Below are positions 17,930 through 25,856 of a stretch of DNA of 64,000 nucleotides, piece by piece. The notes below the pieces were generated by a model, which had not been told where the DNA came from, made no database searches, and worked only from the letters and a program-made list of their open reading frames with translations. Location of the stretch: positions 1-64,000 of the IMG/VR virus record IMGVR_UViG_3300045131_002362. One strand, written 5' to 3'. Numbering within the stretch: position 1 is the stretch's first letter; each line of letters begins with the position of its first letter. Source of the stretch: a virus. Made by a program: the position numbers and the translations under genes.

Positions 17930-17944
17930 TCGACGCAGCCGACG

Positions 17945-17973
17945 TTGAACTTTCAGCGCCCAGCGCGTATCAT
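17945..17973 (+). promoter_or_regulatory. Sigma70-like promoter for the 18.0-kb gene
   Basis: TTGAAC at 17945-17950, a 17-base spacer and TATCAT at 17968-17973. This gives a leader of about 60 bases to the ATG at 18041, which has AGGAGAG upstream. It is the best-formed promoter in the left arm and serves a single gene that ends in a terminator. Confidence 0.6.
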
Positions 17974-18040
17974 TGCCTTTTAGAGAATTTCGGTTTCCGC
18001 TGGTGCGGCTTCCGGATCACAACACAATAGGAGAGAAGAG

Positions 18041-18568
18041 ATGAAGAAGACACTGGTTATCATCGCGGTCGCTTGCCTTGCCCTTCAGGGGCTTATGGCC
18101 GCAGACCGGTTTACGGAGACGATCACCGTCGCCGCAGGCGCCACGAACGCCACCGTCACATTCCCGCTGTACCGTGCTGACGGGCCGCCGGCCACCACGA
18201 TCGACACGCTTTGCGTTGTCGTCGATAGCGGTTCCGGAACGGGCGTAGTAACGTTCGCAAGCTACGACTATGGTGTCGCGACGACCATCGCAACGTCAGG
18301 CTCGATCAAGGACGGCGAGGCTTATGCGACGCAGCCGTACAATACGTTGAGCGCGCTGTACACGTACCCGGTTGTGGAGAGTGTCGTGACCGGAAATGTT
18401 GTTCTTGCGAGACAGAATCTCCAGACCAATTATACCGTGACAGTTGCCTCGCCGATTGCACGACAGTTGAAGGTCAGTGTGGCACAGGCCGCAGTTGCTG
18501 ACGCCACCGTCTACAAGGTGGCTGTGTACGTGAAAGAGAATCCACCGGTCCCGTTGCATCTAAAGTAG
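18041..18568 (+). CDS. Small exported beta-rich protein
   Basis: A 175-residue protein with a classic signal peptide (MKK, then LVIIAVACLALQG, cut after LMA). The mature part is beta-rich with many Thr/Val/Ala and has no Cys cluster. It has its own promoter and its own terminator, so it is expressed as a separate unit at the end of the late arm. Options include a surface exclusion protein, a periplasmic factor or a virion decoration protein. No family recognised. Confidence 0.55.
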   Translation: MKKTLVIIAVACLALQGLMAADRFTETITVAAGATNATVTFPLYRADGPPATTIDTLCVVVDSGSGTGVVTFASYDYGVATTIATSGSIKDGEAYATQPYNTLSALYTYPVVESVVTGNVVLARQNLQTNYTVTVASPIARQLKVSVAQAAVADATVYKVAVYVKENPPVPLHLK

Positions 18569-18595
18569 GCGCGTAGTCTCCCCGCGCACACTTTG

Positions 18596-18640
18596 CCGCC
18601 CTTCCGGATTCGCTCCTTTTCCGGAAGGGCGGATTTTTCG
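18596..18640 (+). terminator. Rho-independent terminator between converging arms
   Basis: A perfect 13-bp stem, CCGCCCTTCCGGA (18596-18608) with TCCGGAAGGGCGG (18620-18632), has a 12-base loop and is followed by ATTTTTCG. On the other strand the hairpin lacks a U-tract, so it mainly ends + strand transcription. Confidence 0.9.
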
Positions 18641-18655
18641 TGCCCGCGAAGGCTA

Positions 18656-19237
18656 TCACTCGGTCTCGAAGACTTGTTTCACCGTGTAGCGGTAGTGGTT
18701 TCCGGATGGTGCTGCGACGAGCACTTCGCATGTTCTGTAGCCCGGTAAAACGATCGTGTTGCCAACGACAGCGAGGGATCGCGGATGTTTGGGGGTCACG
18801 AAAATCTTGTCACCCTTTCTCGTGACAACCACGTTGTACGGAAGCAGATTCACAGGCCGGCGACGCATCGCATCCCACATCGTGCGCAGCAGCGAAGTCG
18901 TCAGCTCTGTGTGCATGAGCGGAGGGATGCTGCTTGGTGAGAAGCCCGGCTTCCGCATGATCGCGTTGAACACGGCCATAACCGTCACGTAGTCGGCCCT
19001 GGTGTGTACCGCGCGGATGTGGCAGGCGTAGCACAGGGTGGCGCCGTTGTCGACACAGTAGCGCGCTGCGTGCGCGTGGTGATCGCTGACGTACCAGTGG
19101 TGCGCAGTGAGGTTATCCTCGCAGCCACACAGCAGGCACTTCCACCCGTCGCGCTGCTTCACTCGCAAGGCCCAGTCCGCGTACAGCGCCTTCTTCACCT
19201 TGCCGATCGACGGCAGCTTGATCTTCTTCTCGCTCAT
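18656..19237 (-). CDS. HNH endonuclease
   Basis: A 193-residue protein. Two zinc-type Cys pairs flank the HNH core: CLLCGCEDN-LTAHHW at about residues 33-46 and TLCYACH near 66-72. The C-terminal 100 residues are unrecognised. Phage HNH proteins serve in packaging or as homing nucleases. The start MSEKKIKLP follows AAGGACGA. This is the last gene of the right arm, 15 bases from the terminator. Confidence 0.7.
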   Translation of the reverse strand: MSEKKIKLPSIGKVKKALYADWALRVKQRDGWKCLLCGCEDNLTAHHWYVSDHHAHAARYCVDNGATLCYACHIRAVHTRADYVTVMAVFNAIMRKPGFSPSSIPPLMHTELTTSLLRTMWDAMRRRPVNLLPYNVVVTRKGDKIFVTPKHPRSLAVVGNTIVLPGYRTCEVLVAAPSGNHYRYTVKQVFETE

Positions 19238-19324
19238 TCGGTCGTCCTTCAAAATGAATCCCGCCCGTTGCCACGTCTGTTTCAAGGATTTAGCGTGCCC
19301 CACTCGGGGCCGGGCGGAAATGGT

Positions 19325-19681
19325 TTAGAACTTTTTTCCACCGTGCATCTGCGGTCTCGTCGCATTGAACGCCATCTTCGCAACAATCGCCTCGCCGAGC
19401 CTGTAGCCCTTGTGACCGCACCAGTCCATAATGCGGATCACCGTGTCGGCCAACTCCTCCTCGACGCCGCTGAAGGCCGGGATATGGTCGCTCGGCTGGT
19501 TGCCGTGCCGGGCCGCATCAAGCGCCTCGCTCAGCTCGCTGTGCATCAGCGCGATCGCCGTGCCCTCCTCAGGAGGCGTGACGTAAAAGCCCTTGCTGAC
19601 GGCGTTCTCGTGAACCGCTTTCTGCACGTAATCGATCGCCGCCACAAAATCTGCCATTCTCACATCTGTCTCCAAGCTCAT
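19325..19681 (-). CDS. MazG-like nucleotide pyrophosphohydrolase
   Basis: A 118-residue all-alpha NTP pyrophosphatase candidate. MHSELSEALDAARHG followed by GVEEELADTVIRIMDW matches the ExxE...ExxD metal-binding pattern of MazG/dCTPase-like phage enzymes, which trim nucleotide pools or hydrolyse alarmones. The start MSLETD follows AGGAAAG. It lies 11 bases after the radical SAM gene, so the two are probably cotranscribed. A gap of about 87 bases with a small CCCC-GAGT-GGGG hairpin separates it from the HNH gene. Confidence 0.75.
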   Translation of the reverse strand: MSLETDVRMADFVAAIDYVQKAVHENAVSKGFYVTPPEEGTAIALMHSELSEALDAARHGNQPSDHIPAFSGVEEELADTVIRIMDWCGHKGYRLGEAIVAKMAFNATRPQMHGGKKF

Positions 19682-19692
19682 CTCGATCTTTC

Positions 19693-20436
19693 CTATTCTT
19701 TGTTTTTTGATTCGTTCGTTGTGAAACCACACTTGCGACATTGGATCGGACGGTATCCGAGCAACACCGCAAATCTGAGCAGACGGCGCCAAGGACGACG
19801 CCACTCTTTTAACCAGTCGCCTGTCGCCCTGAATCCGCTGCCGCACTTGGCGTCGTACTCGTTGCAGCAGAATGCAACTTTGCCGTCACAGGTAATCATA
19901 CAGGTATACTGCGTCATGCAGAACCGTGGCGATTTAACCGGACCGACATCGACTGAGCCGGCGCGGTTCATGAGAGGTGGGACCGGCCCATCGATGACGG
20001 TCATCGCACCAACGCTTCGACGGACTGTGGACTTTCGCGGCGTATCGTGACGCGTGACAAGCAGCGTGGTCACATACCGCGAAAGAATCTCCTCGATTGC
20101 GCTGTCGAGATAGTCGCCGTTTGTGGTCACGGTGATTTTGTTGTCGGGGAGGACCTTTCTGACTTCTCGTAAACATGCGACAAGTCCGCTTAAGTCAATC
20201 AACGGCTCGCAGTAACCGCCAAGCCAGATGCCGCCCTTAAATCCGTGTAGAGGTGCAAGGCGCTTAGCCAACTCATTCGGGCGGAGAAACGCAGAGTGTC
20301 TCTGATGATAAGTCACGGGGCAATATGTGCAGCGCCGATTACAGACCGTGCTCATCTCGAACACGATGTCTACAGGGTCGGCAAGCACTGTGCCGAGCAG
20401 CAGCTTCAGGCGGCGGAATGGTTTTTTGTCGTTCAT
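19693..20436 (-). CDS. Radical SAM/SPASM-like protein
   Basis: A 247-residue protein. CNRRCTYC at about residues 32-39 is the CxxxCxxC motif that binds the 4Fe-4S cluster and S-adenosylmethionine. GGIWLGGYCEPL and ITVTTNGDYLD match later radical SAM barrel strands. The C-terminal third has a SPASM-like Cys set (CMTQYTCMITCDG, FCCNEYDAKCG, CRKCG) for extra clusters. Such enzymes modify peptides or RNA. The substrate is unknown. It is in an operon behind promoter 20705-20736 with MazG and HNH genes. Confidence 0.8.
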   Translation of the reverse strand: MNDKKPFRRLKLLLGTVLADPVDIVFEMSTVCNRRCTYCPVTYHQRHSAFLRPNELAKRLAPLHGFKGGIWLGGYCEPLIDLSGLVACLREVRKVLPDNKITVTTNGDYLDSAIEEILSRYVTTLLVTRHDTPRKSTVRRSVGAMTVIDGPVPPLMNRAGSVDVGPVKSPRFCMTQYTCMITCDGKVAFCCNEYDAKCGSGFRATGDWLKEWRRPWRRLLRFAVLLGYRPIQCRKCGFTTNESKNKE

Positions 20437-20461
20437 TTCGGTGTCATCTTTCGTGTAGTTC

Positions 20462-20689
20462 TCAACGGTGTTGATCGCGGCGCCAGCGACGCTCGCGCTC
20501 GCGGCGCTTCGGTGTACCGATCAGTATTTTCCAGTACACGATACGCGGATCGAAGAATCTCTTCAGGAAGTCGATCGCCGACAGACTTTTCCCGTATCGA
20601 TCATGGAGCCACATCCACACGAGGCCGGTTATGAGCAGGGCGATGAAAACCACGGATGGTGTTGCCAAGAACAGTGTCCAACTTTGCAT
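20462..20689 (-). CDS. Small single-span membrane protein
   Basis: A 75-residue protein with a membrane segment at about 7-28 (FLATPSVVFIALLITGLVW) and a very basic C-terminal tail (PKRRERERRWRR). The frame opens at 20707, but that ATG lies within the TATAAT element. The ATG at 20689 fits GGAG six bases upstream and is preferred. First gene after the phage promoter at 20705. Role unknown. Confidence 0.6.
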   Translation of the reverse strand: MQSWTLFLATPSVVFIALLITGLVWMWLHDRYGKSLSAIDFLKRFFDPRIVYWKILIGTPKRRERERRWRRDQHR

Positions 20690-20704
20690 CATCTTCTCCT
20701 TTGC

Positions 20705-20736
20705 CATTATATCCGAACGGGAGTCGTTCCCGCGCC
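20705..20736 (-). promoter_or_regulatory. Phage-type promoter, copy A
   Basis: Read on the minus strand: GGCGCGGGAA, nine bases, then TTCGGATATAATG. The -10 box is TATAAT at 20711-20706. The same element occurs at 31894, 35691 and 47620. Here it overlaps the last codons and the TAA stop of the preceding gene and leaves a leader of only about 10 bases. Confidence 0.75.
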
Positions 20737-21045
20737 GGATCTGTTATAGATTCTTTCTGGTAGGTGCAACACGACTTGTATCCTGCCGAATTCGAGAGGA
20801 TCGTGCCGCTTCACCGTCCACCCATACATGCCATATGCGTTGCGCAAGCGCAGAGCAGCACCAACAGGAAAGTTGGCCGGACGCTTCGTGCCGATGAACA
20901 GGCTGCGCGGCTCTCCCGAATCGCGAACAACAACCGCACCGGCCTTCTCGTTCTCGGTGAGATCTACTGTCCTGTATCCGCTCTTTCCGCGCCTTACAAG
21001 CCGAGGCTGTCCGACAATGCCTTCTTCTTTCTGATAAGCTTCCAT
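20707..21045 (-). CDS. Unknown 112-residue protein
   Basis: A beta-rich protein with a basic centre (LVRRGKSGYRTVDL). The start at 21045 follows GAGGAGAAACACGG and lies 52 bases inside the SNF2 helicase gene. The stop codon TAA is part of the TATAAT box of promoter copy A. No family recognised. Confidence 0.55.
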   Translation of the reverse strand: MEAYQKEEGIVGQPRLVRRGKSGYRTVDLTENEKAGAVVVRDSGEPRSLFIGTKRPANFPVGAALRLRNAYGMYGWTVKRHDPLEFGRIQVVLHLPERIYNRSGAGTTPVRI

Positions 21046-22679
21046 CCGTGTTTCTCCTCTATGCTGCCGCGTACGGTCATGTAGACGTACGACAGCGCTT
21101 TTGCCAACTGTGACAGCCGATCGATGCGGCCCTTGATTTGTTCCAGCCCCATATCGTTCGGGGGCAATTCGATGAACAGCTCCGTCCGGGCCACGACGAG
21201 TCCGTCGATGCCCGTGCCGATGCTCTTCATGTTGCCGAACAACACACGCTTGAGCGGGTTGTCACGGAACTCGAAGCCGCGCTCGTGCTTCTTCTTTGCG
21301 TCGATGTCGCCATTGACTAGCAGCGATTCCTTTTTGAACTTCGCGTGCAGCGTCTGGAGAGGCTCGACCGACCAGCCGATCACGACGAGCTTCTCCGTCT
21401 CGTCCGACTCGGAAAGGAAGTCGGAGATCCATTCGGCGGCGTAAGGAATCAGTGCCGTCGCCGCGTTGCGCTTAGCGCGCGCCATGGCTGGCAGCATCTG
21501 TCCGGAAGCGAGGATGTCGTCTTTCGCCTCGGCGATCTTGAAGGCGCAGTCGCGCTCGATGTCCCAAAAGGCGATGCCCTCTTTCGTTGTCTCCGGGATG
21601 TCGACACGCAGGTGGGTCTCGGTGATGTCCGGGAGCTGGTCGATCACGTCGCTCTTCTTCTTGCGAAGGATCACGGTCCTGTGCAAGATCTCCTTCAGCT
21701 CCTCCGCGCGCCGCGCCGCGAGCGCTTTCGGCAGCTTGGCCTTTGACACGTCGCGCCAGCCGGACTTCTGAAAGGCGCCCTTCCAGCGCGAGGCGAACAT
21801 GCGCGCCTTGACCTTCTCCTCGGGCATGAACGTCTCGGTGAACACGCCCTTCGTGCCGAGGATGTCCGGGTTGATGAGATTGCACAGGCTCCACAGGTCG
21901 GCCAGCTCGTTCACGAGCGGCGTCGCCGTCAGCAGCAGCACGCGCCCGCTGCACGCCTTGGCGAGCCGCTCGGCCACCGGGTACGTCTTGGTATTGCTGT
22001 TGACGAAGTTGTGCGCCTCGTCCACGAGCATCGTCCTGGCACCCGACTCAATCAGCGTGTCCGCCCACCCGGCGAGGATGTGGTGGTTCAGGATGATCAG
22101 CTTGCGACCCTCGATCGCCGCCGCGCTCGGCGTGCGTCCGAACAACACGACGGCCTCCTCGGGATCGCCGCCCCACTTGCACCACTCGTCGCCCCAGTTC
22201 ATCTTTACGTGAGCGGGGGCGATGATGACGGCCGGGAGGAACAGGTCGGGACGCGACAGCATCGCCGCGATCGACGTGACCGTCTTGCCGAGGCCGACTG
22301 CGAACGCCAGGATGCAGGACAGGTCATGCTCCAAGAGCCACTGCCCGCCCTCCACCTGAAACGGCTTCAGCGCTAGAGGGCTCTGGAAGGCCGCAGGACG
22401 CTTCCGGAAGAAGGCCAGCCTTCGCTGCGTCTCAGGGTCGTCCGGCGCAGGGACGGCCCCGCAGCCGTGCAATACGCTCAGGTTGCGCACGTTCATCGGC
22501 AGATGCGCGAGAACCGTCCCGTCCGGTAGCGCGGAGAACGTCGGGTGTCCCCAAAATTCGCTCTCCATGCCGCCGTTGCGGTCGCGCAGGCCGATCAGTT
22601 CGCCGAGCGCCCTCGCCTCGGGCGTGTCGCACAGAACCGACACGTCCGTCTTGCGGATCACATATCTCGGTGGAGGCAT
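20994..22679 (-). CDS. SNF2-family DNA helicase/ATPase
   Basis: A 561-residue two-lobed superfamily 2 ATPase. Motif I is FAVGLGKT (about 127-134), motif II is VDEAHN (about 220), motif III is LLTATP (about 250). The second lobe has LVVIGWSVEPL and NMKSIGTGIDGL-type motifs V-VI, then ELPPNDMGLEQIKGRIDRL. Phage SNF2 proteins are linked to replication initiation, strand exchange and remodelling of DNA-protein complexes. The start overlaps the stop of the upstream zinc-ribbon gene. Confidence 0.9.
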   Translation of the reverse strand: MPPPRYVIRKTDVSVLCDTPEARALGELIGLRDRNGGMESEFWGHPTFSALPDGTVLAHLPMNVRNLSVLHGCGAVPAPDDPETQRRLAFFRKRPAAFQSPLALKPFQVEGGQWLLEHDLSCILAFAVGLGKTVTSIAAMLSRPDLFLPAVIIAPAHVKMNWGDEWCKWGGDPEEAVVLFGRTPSAAAIEGRKLIILNHHILAGWADTLIESGARTMLVDEAHNFVNSNTKTYPVAERLAKACSGRVLLLTATPLVNELADLWSLCNLINPDILGTKGVFTETFMPEEKVKARMFASRWKGAFQKSGWRDVSKAKLPKALAARRAEELKEILHRTVILRKKKSDVIDQLPDITETHLRVDIPETTKEGIAFWDIERDCAFKIAEAKDDILASGQMLPAMARAKRNAATALIPYAAEWISDFLSESDETEKLVVIGWSVEPLQTLHAKFKKESLLVNGDIDAKKKHERGFEFRDNPLKRVLFGNMKSIGTGIDGLVVARTELFIELPPNDMGLEQIKGRIDRLSQLAKALSYVYMTVRGSIEEKHGWKLIRKKKALSDSLGL

Positions 22680-22680
22680 G

Positions 22681-22920
22681 TCAGTTCATCCCGTTCCATT
22701 CGATGACCAGCGTCTGCCGGGACTTGCCCGGCGACGTTTTGCGTATGCACACGGTGCAGTGCAGGATCTCCTTGCCGGCGTTGGCCGGGCGCCAACCGGG
22801 CAGCGCGCCGCAGTGGCCGCACTTGCTCGGCGTCACGCGGGCCTCCGTGCGCCGCCCGAACACCACCCCGCGCTCGGCAAGCCGCCGCACGCCCTCCGCA
22901 TCATCACAGATATCGCTCAT
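22681..22920 (-). CDS. Small zinc-ribbon protein
   Basis: A 79-residue protein with CGHCG and CTVC spaced about 20 residues apart, a typical zinc ribbon, and a basic end. It is placed between two helicase-related genes with four-base overlaps, so it may be an accessory of replication or transcription. Function unknown. Confidence 0.6.
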   Translation of the reverse strand: MSDICDDAEGVRRLAERGVVFGRRTEARVTPSKCGHCGALPGWRPANAGKEILHCTVCIRKTSPGKSRQTLVIEWNGMN

Positions 22921-23171
22921 ATCGCCTCACCCTTCTTTTTTATGTCGCCCTGCCGATACACATCCAGCGACTTCACCGTTCCGTCGGAACACACAACGTT
23001 GATGCCGACGTATACGTCGAATCTGATCGTCACGAGCCACAGCATCTTGCCGAAGATTCTAAAAAGAGCCCGTCCGTCCACGCCGACGCAGATCTCTTCT
23101 TCAAAGACAAGTCCGACCTGCCAGAAGTATCTGTGCGGATTTTTGAACGTCAGCTTTCTCTGGTTTCGCAT
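22917..23171 (-). CDS. Unknown 84-residue protein
   Basis: A mostly beta protein beginning MRNQRKLTF. The start is chosen for AAGGAGAGAGA upstream and because its ATG overlaps the TGA of the helicase gene. No membrane segment or Cys cluster. No family recognised. Confidence 0.55.
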   Translation of the reverse strand: MRNQRKLTFKNPHRYFWQVGLVFEEEICVGVDGRALFRIFGKMLWLVTIRFDVYVGINVVCSDGTVKSLDVYRQGDIKKKGEAI

Positions 23172-24832
23172 CAGTCTCTCTCCTTGTAAGACTCCTGTTT
23201 GATCTTGCAGAACACGGGCATGCTGAACGCGAACGCGTCCTGCACCTCGTGCCACTGACAGCACAGCGCCTGATGCTCGGGGTCGAAGCCACCCTTGCGG
23301 GCATACAGCATCGACATCCGCATGACGTGCGCGCGCCGCTCTTGGATCGTCTGGTTGATCGTGACCATCCAGGTGCAGTTGTCAGCCGCCTTCGTCGAGC
23401 GCCCGATCATCCTGCGCGTGAGCGTCTCGGCCCCGTCGCTAGACCGATTGGTCTGCGTCGCGGTGATAAGCAGGATCTTTAGCTTCGTGCGCAGAGAGCT
23501 GAGACCTTCCCAAATGCGCCGCAGGCCGTCGTGGTCCTTGTCCGTGTCGCGCCCAGCCTCCTGCTGCATCAGATCGGCGTAGTCGAGTACGACGACGCGC
23601 GGCACGAAGTTCTCCGTCCTGTCCAGCATCGTGAGCATGTCGTGAAGCCCGCTCACGCTGAGCGAACCAGAGGAGCAGGGGGCGATCTTGAGCTTGCCGC
23701 CGGCCATGGCACACTCGAGATTGAAGCGGCGCTTGGTCTCGCTGAGCGTCGCCCTGTCGATCAGATCCACGTCGATTCGCCGCCACCAGATCGCGCTCTT
23801 CCAGCGCTTGCGGCGCTCCGCGTCCTCGGCGGTCCCGTCGTTGCGAGGGAAGCACCGACAGCATGGCGTGTACAGCCGGCCGTCGATCGCCCGCGCGCCG
23901 TCCGCCGTTCCCTCTGCGAGATCCATCGGCGTAGCCCCGCACTCGATCATGATCTTCCAGTCCTTGACTTGCCGTGGGACGCCGGACTGCCCGATCGGAC
24001 ATGTGCCATTGGCGTTGTGTGCGCAGTCGGGAACCGGCACGGCGAAAGGCCCGGCGTACTCGGGCTCGACCGCCCGGCACGTCAGGTTCGTCGCCACGCG
24101 CCCGTTCAGCTCTTCCTTGTCCTCGTCGCCCGTGCCGATGAACAGGGTCGGCTCGTGTCTGGCGGCGGCGATGGCGACCGTCATGAGTCCGGTCGTCTTG
24201 CCGATCTTCTGATCAGCCAGAATGACGCCGAAGCCGCCCGGCTTCAATCGGCGGTTCAAAAGCCTGCCGACCTCGCCATCCAGAAGGAAAAGCGGGGGCG
24301 TCGACTCGGCGAGCGCGAGGATCGCGTCCTCGTCCTCCAGCGCATCCTTGCACTCGATCGCCGCGTCGCTGAACGATGAGAACTCTTTGCGCGCCTTCGC
24401 CGCGATCCGGTTGGCACGCTCGGCGTCACCGGTTGCCCGTATCCGCTCCGCGTCGGCGAGCTGCTCGGCCAACAGCGTGTTATGCCGGCTTGCGAGATAC
24501 TTACGGGCCTTCTCCGTTTGCCACGATGTAGGCTTGTGCGTACGGCCTCCCGGCAGCCCCGGAAACTCCAGAGAGCGGAACCATGAACGCGCCGCTGCCG
24601 ACTTCAGCACCTCGGCGGCACCGTCGCCGCTCTCGGCCGGCGCTGCCTTGTGCGCTTTGGCGAACTCGCCGCATTCGCGGAAGAAGTCCTCGCCAGCGAT
24701 GCCGTTAAACAGGACGACCTTGGTGGCGAATGGGGCGAACCAAGCGGCGAAGCTCTTGTCGTGCCAAGCCGAGCGGGCCAGATCCGCCTCGATGTCGGCC
24801 GGGTCTGTCACGGAAACCGTTTCGTCACTCAT
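23171..24832 (-). CDS. DnaB-like replicative helicase
   Basis: A 553-residue RecA-fold ATPase. Walker A is DQKIGKTT (about 207-214), Walker B RVVVLDYADLM (412-422), and LLITATQTNRSS (454-465) fits the DnaB H3 motif. It should unwind DNA ahead of the family B polymerase. The N-terminal 180 residues are helical. An insertion between Walker A and B has several Cys (CAHNANGTC, CCRC) that may bind zinc, which is unusual for DnaB. Confidence 0.8.
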   Translation of the reverse strand: MSDETVSVTDPADIEADLARSAWHDKSFAAWFAPFATKVVLFNGIAGEDFFRECGEFAKAHKAAPAESGDGAAEVLKSAAARSWFRSLEFPGLPGGRTHKPTSWQTEKARKYLASRHNTLLAEQLADAERIRATGDAERANRIAAKARKEFSSFSDAAIECKDALEDEDAILALAESTPPLFLLDGEVGRLLNRRLKPGGFGVILADQKIGKTTGLMTVAIAAARHEPTLFIGTGDEDKEELNGRVATNLTCRAVEPEYAGPFAVPVPDCAHNANGTCPIGQSGVPRQVKDWKIMIECGATPMDLAEGTADGARAIDGRLYTPCCRCFPRNDGTAEDAERRKRWKSAIWWRRIDVDLIDRATLSETKRRFNLECAMAGGKLKIAPCSSGSLSVSGLHDMLTMLDRTENFVPRVVVLDYADLMQQEAGRDTDKDHDGLRRIWEGLSSLRTKLKILLITATQTNRSSDGAETLTRRMIGRSTKAADNCTWMVTINQTIQERRAHVMRMSMLYARKGGFDPEHQALCCQWHEVQDAFAFSMPVFCKIKQESYKERD

Positions 24833-25163
24833 CGTAAAGACCTTTCACGGCCAAAATATCGCGGAACAGTTTTTCCGGCGCAACTTCCGTTGGCACACGA
24901 TCGCATGCCGCACGCCAGATGAGCATCGTCGCCGGGCCATGTTTAGCGATTAGCTTGCGCAGCATCTCCTGATCCGGCATTGTGAATTTGTGCGCCGCTG
25001 TGGGCAGCGGCAGCCGCATGCGGTCGTGCAGCGTGAGCCACATGGCCGAGAGCGTCTTCGTCAGCTCTAACAGGGGCGCGTCCGCCGCGCAAGCCTCGTG
25101 ACGGTCAAACCACCGCTCGGGAGGCGGCGTCCATACCGGCGGATCTTCAGGTAGGTCTTTCAC
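24825..25163 (-). CDS. Unknown 112-residue protein before the helicase
   Basis: Pro-rich N-terminus (DLPEDPPVWTPPPERW) followed by helices. The GTG at 25163 overlaps the upstream stop as GTGA and has GGAAG upstream; an ATG at 25181 is the alternative. It overlaps the helicase start by eight bases. A helicase loader would fit this place, but nothing in the sequence shows it. Confidence 0.5.
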   Translation of the reverse strand: MKDLPEDPPVWTPPPERWFDRHEACAADAPLLELTKTLSAMWLTLHDRMRLPLPTAAHKFTMPDQEMLRKLIAKHGPATMLIWRAACDRVPTEVAPEKLFRDILAVKGLYDE

Positions 25164-25525
25164 TCCGGCACTTCCTTCCATCCGTTCGTTCCGGCCACGC
25201 TGTCCAGCAGCCGCTGCACCGCGACAGGGTTGCCGGCGATGGCGAACTGCTTCGCCGCCTTGCGGTTGCCGCCCTCGTTGGTCCTGATAACGACCCACTT
25301 CCCATTGCGAGCGGACTTCTCGACGCCGTACACGTTGCGCTCTTCGTCGACGTACTTCCTCATCCTCACTACGCTCTCGCTCATTCCATCCTCCTTTTCA
25401 AACCGTTTTGTCTCGAATTCATCATGAACCGTCATGATGAATTTCTTGTCCATCGATACGACTATCCCAACCACACGATCACCATGGGCGTTGCCCGGAT
25501 CGAAGGCGATGTAAGTTCCGCTCAC
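25160..25525 (-). CDS. Unknown 121-residue protein
   Basis: Starts at GTG in a GTGA overlap with the preceding gene. The N-terminal IAFDPGNAHGDRVVGIVV resembles the first two strands of an RNase H-like nuclease, but the other catalytic segments are missing, so no nuclease is claimed. The C-terminus is helical. Confidence 0.5.
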   Translation of the reverse strand: MSGTYIAFDPGNAHGDRVVGIVVSMDKKFIMTVHDEFETKRFEKEDGMSESVVRMRKYVDEERNVYGVEKSARNGKWVVIRTNEGGNRKAAKQFAIAGNPVAVQRLLDSVAGTNGWKEVPE

Positions 25526-25848
25526 TTCGCCACCTCGATGTTCTCCACGTCTTCAACTATGGCCAACGCCAATAGGGCCAGCGCGATTCTGACTCGCTCG
25601 TGGTTCCCTCCACCGGCAAAGGTGCGCGCCCTAAAAGTTGGTGAGCCGAAACCTCCACCGCACGCATCTGCCATCGGATGCTTGACCATATCCATGTGCA
25701 GATCTCCTTGGTTATCTGCGATGAGGGTCAAGATGCTTTCGCGGTCGTCGCACTCCACAACGTGATCGGTCCCCGTGCCGATTGATCGCCACAAAGCCGC
25801 CCAGTCCACCTTTACGCACTTGTCGAAAACCGAAGTTGGTTTCTTCAT
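25522..25848 (-). CDS. Unknown 108-residue protein
   Basis: The start MKKPTSVFD has AAAGGGGAAA upstream. The C-terminal half (RARTFAGGGNHERVRIALALLALAIVED) is a helix typical of small phage proteins. It directly follows the primase-helicase gene. No function recognised. Confidence 0.5.
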   Translation of the reverse strand: MKKPTSVFDKCVKVDWAALWRSIGTGTDHVVECDDRESILTLIADNQGDLHMDMVKHPMADACGGGFGSPTFRARTFAGGGNHERVRIALALLALAIVEDVENIEVAK

Positions 25849-25856
25849 TTTCCCCT

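Noticed and set aside
17925-17930. TATAAT on the + strand before the 18.0-kb gene
   Set aside because: No -35 box at 16-18 bases; the TTGAAC-N17-TATCAT pair just downstream is a better promoter.
18596-18640. Terminator acting equally in both directions
   Set aside because: On the minus strand the stem is followed by CAAAGTG rather than a U-tract, so strong termination is supported only for the + strand.
25160-25525. RuvC-like resolvase, from the FDPG segment
   Set aside because: Only the first strands fit; the later acidic residues and length of the family are missing.
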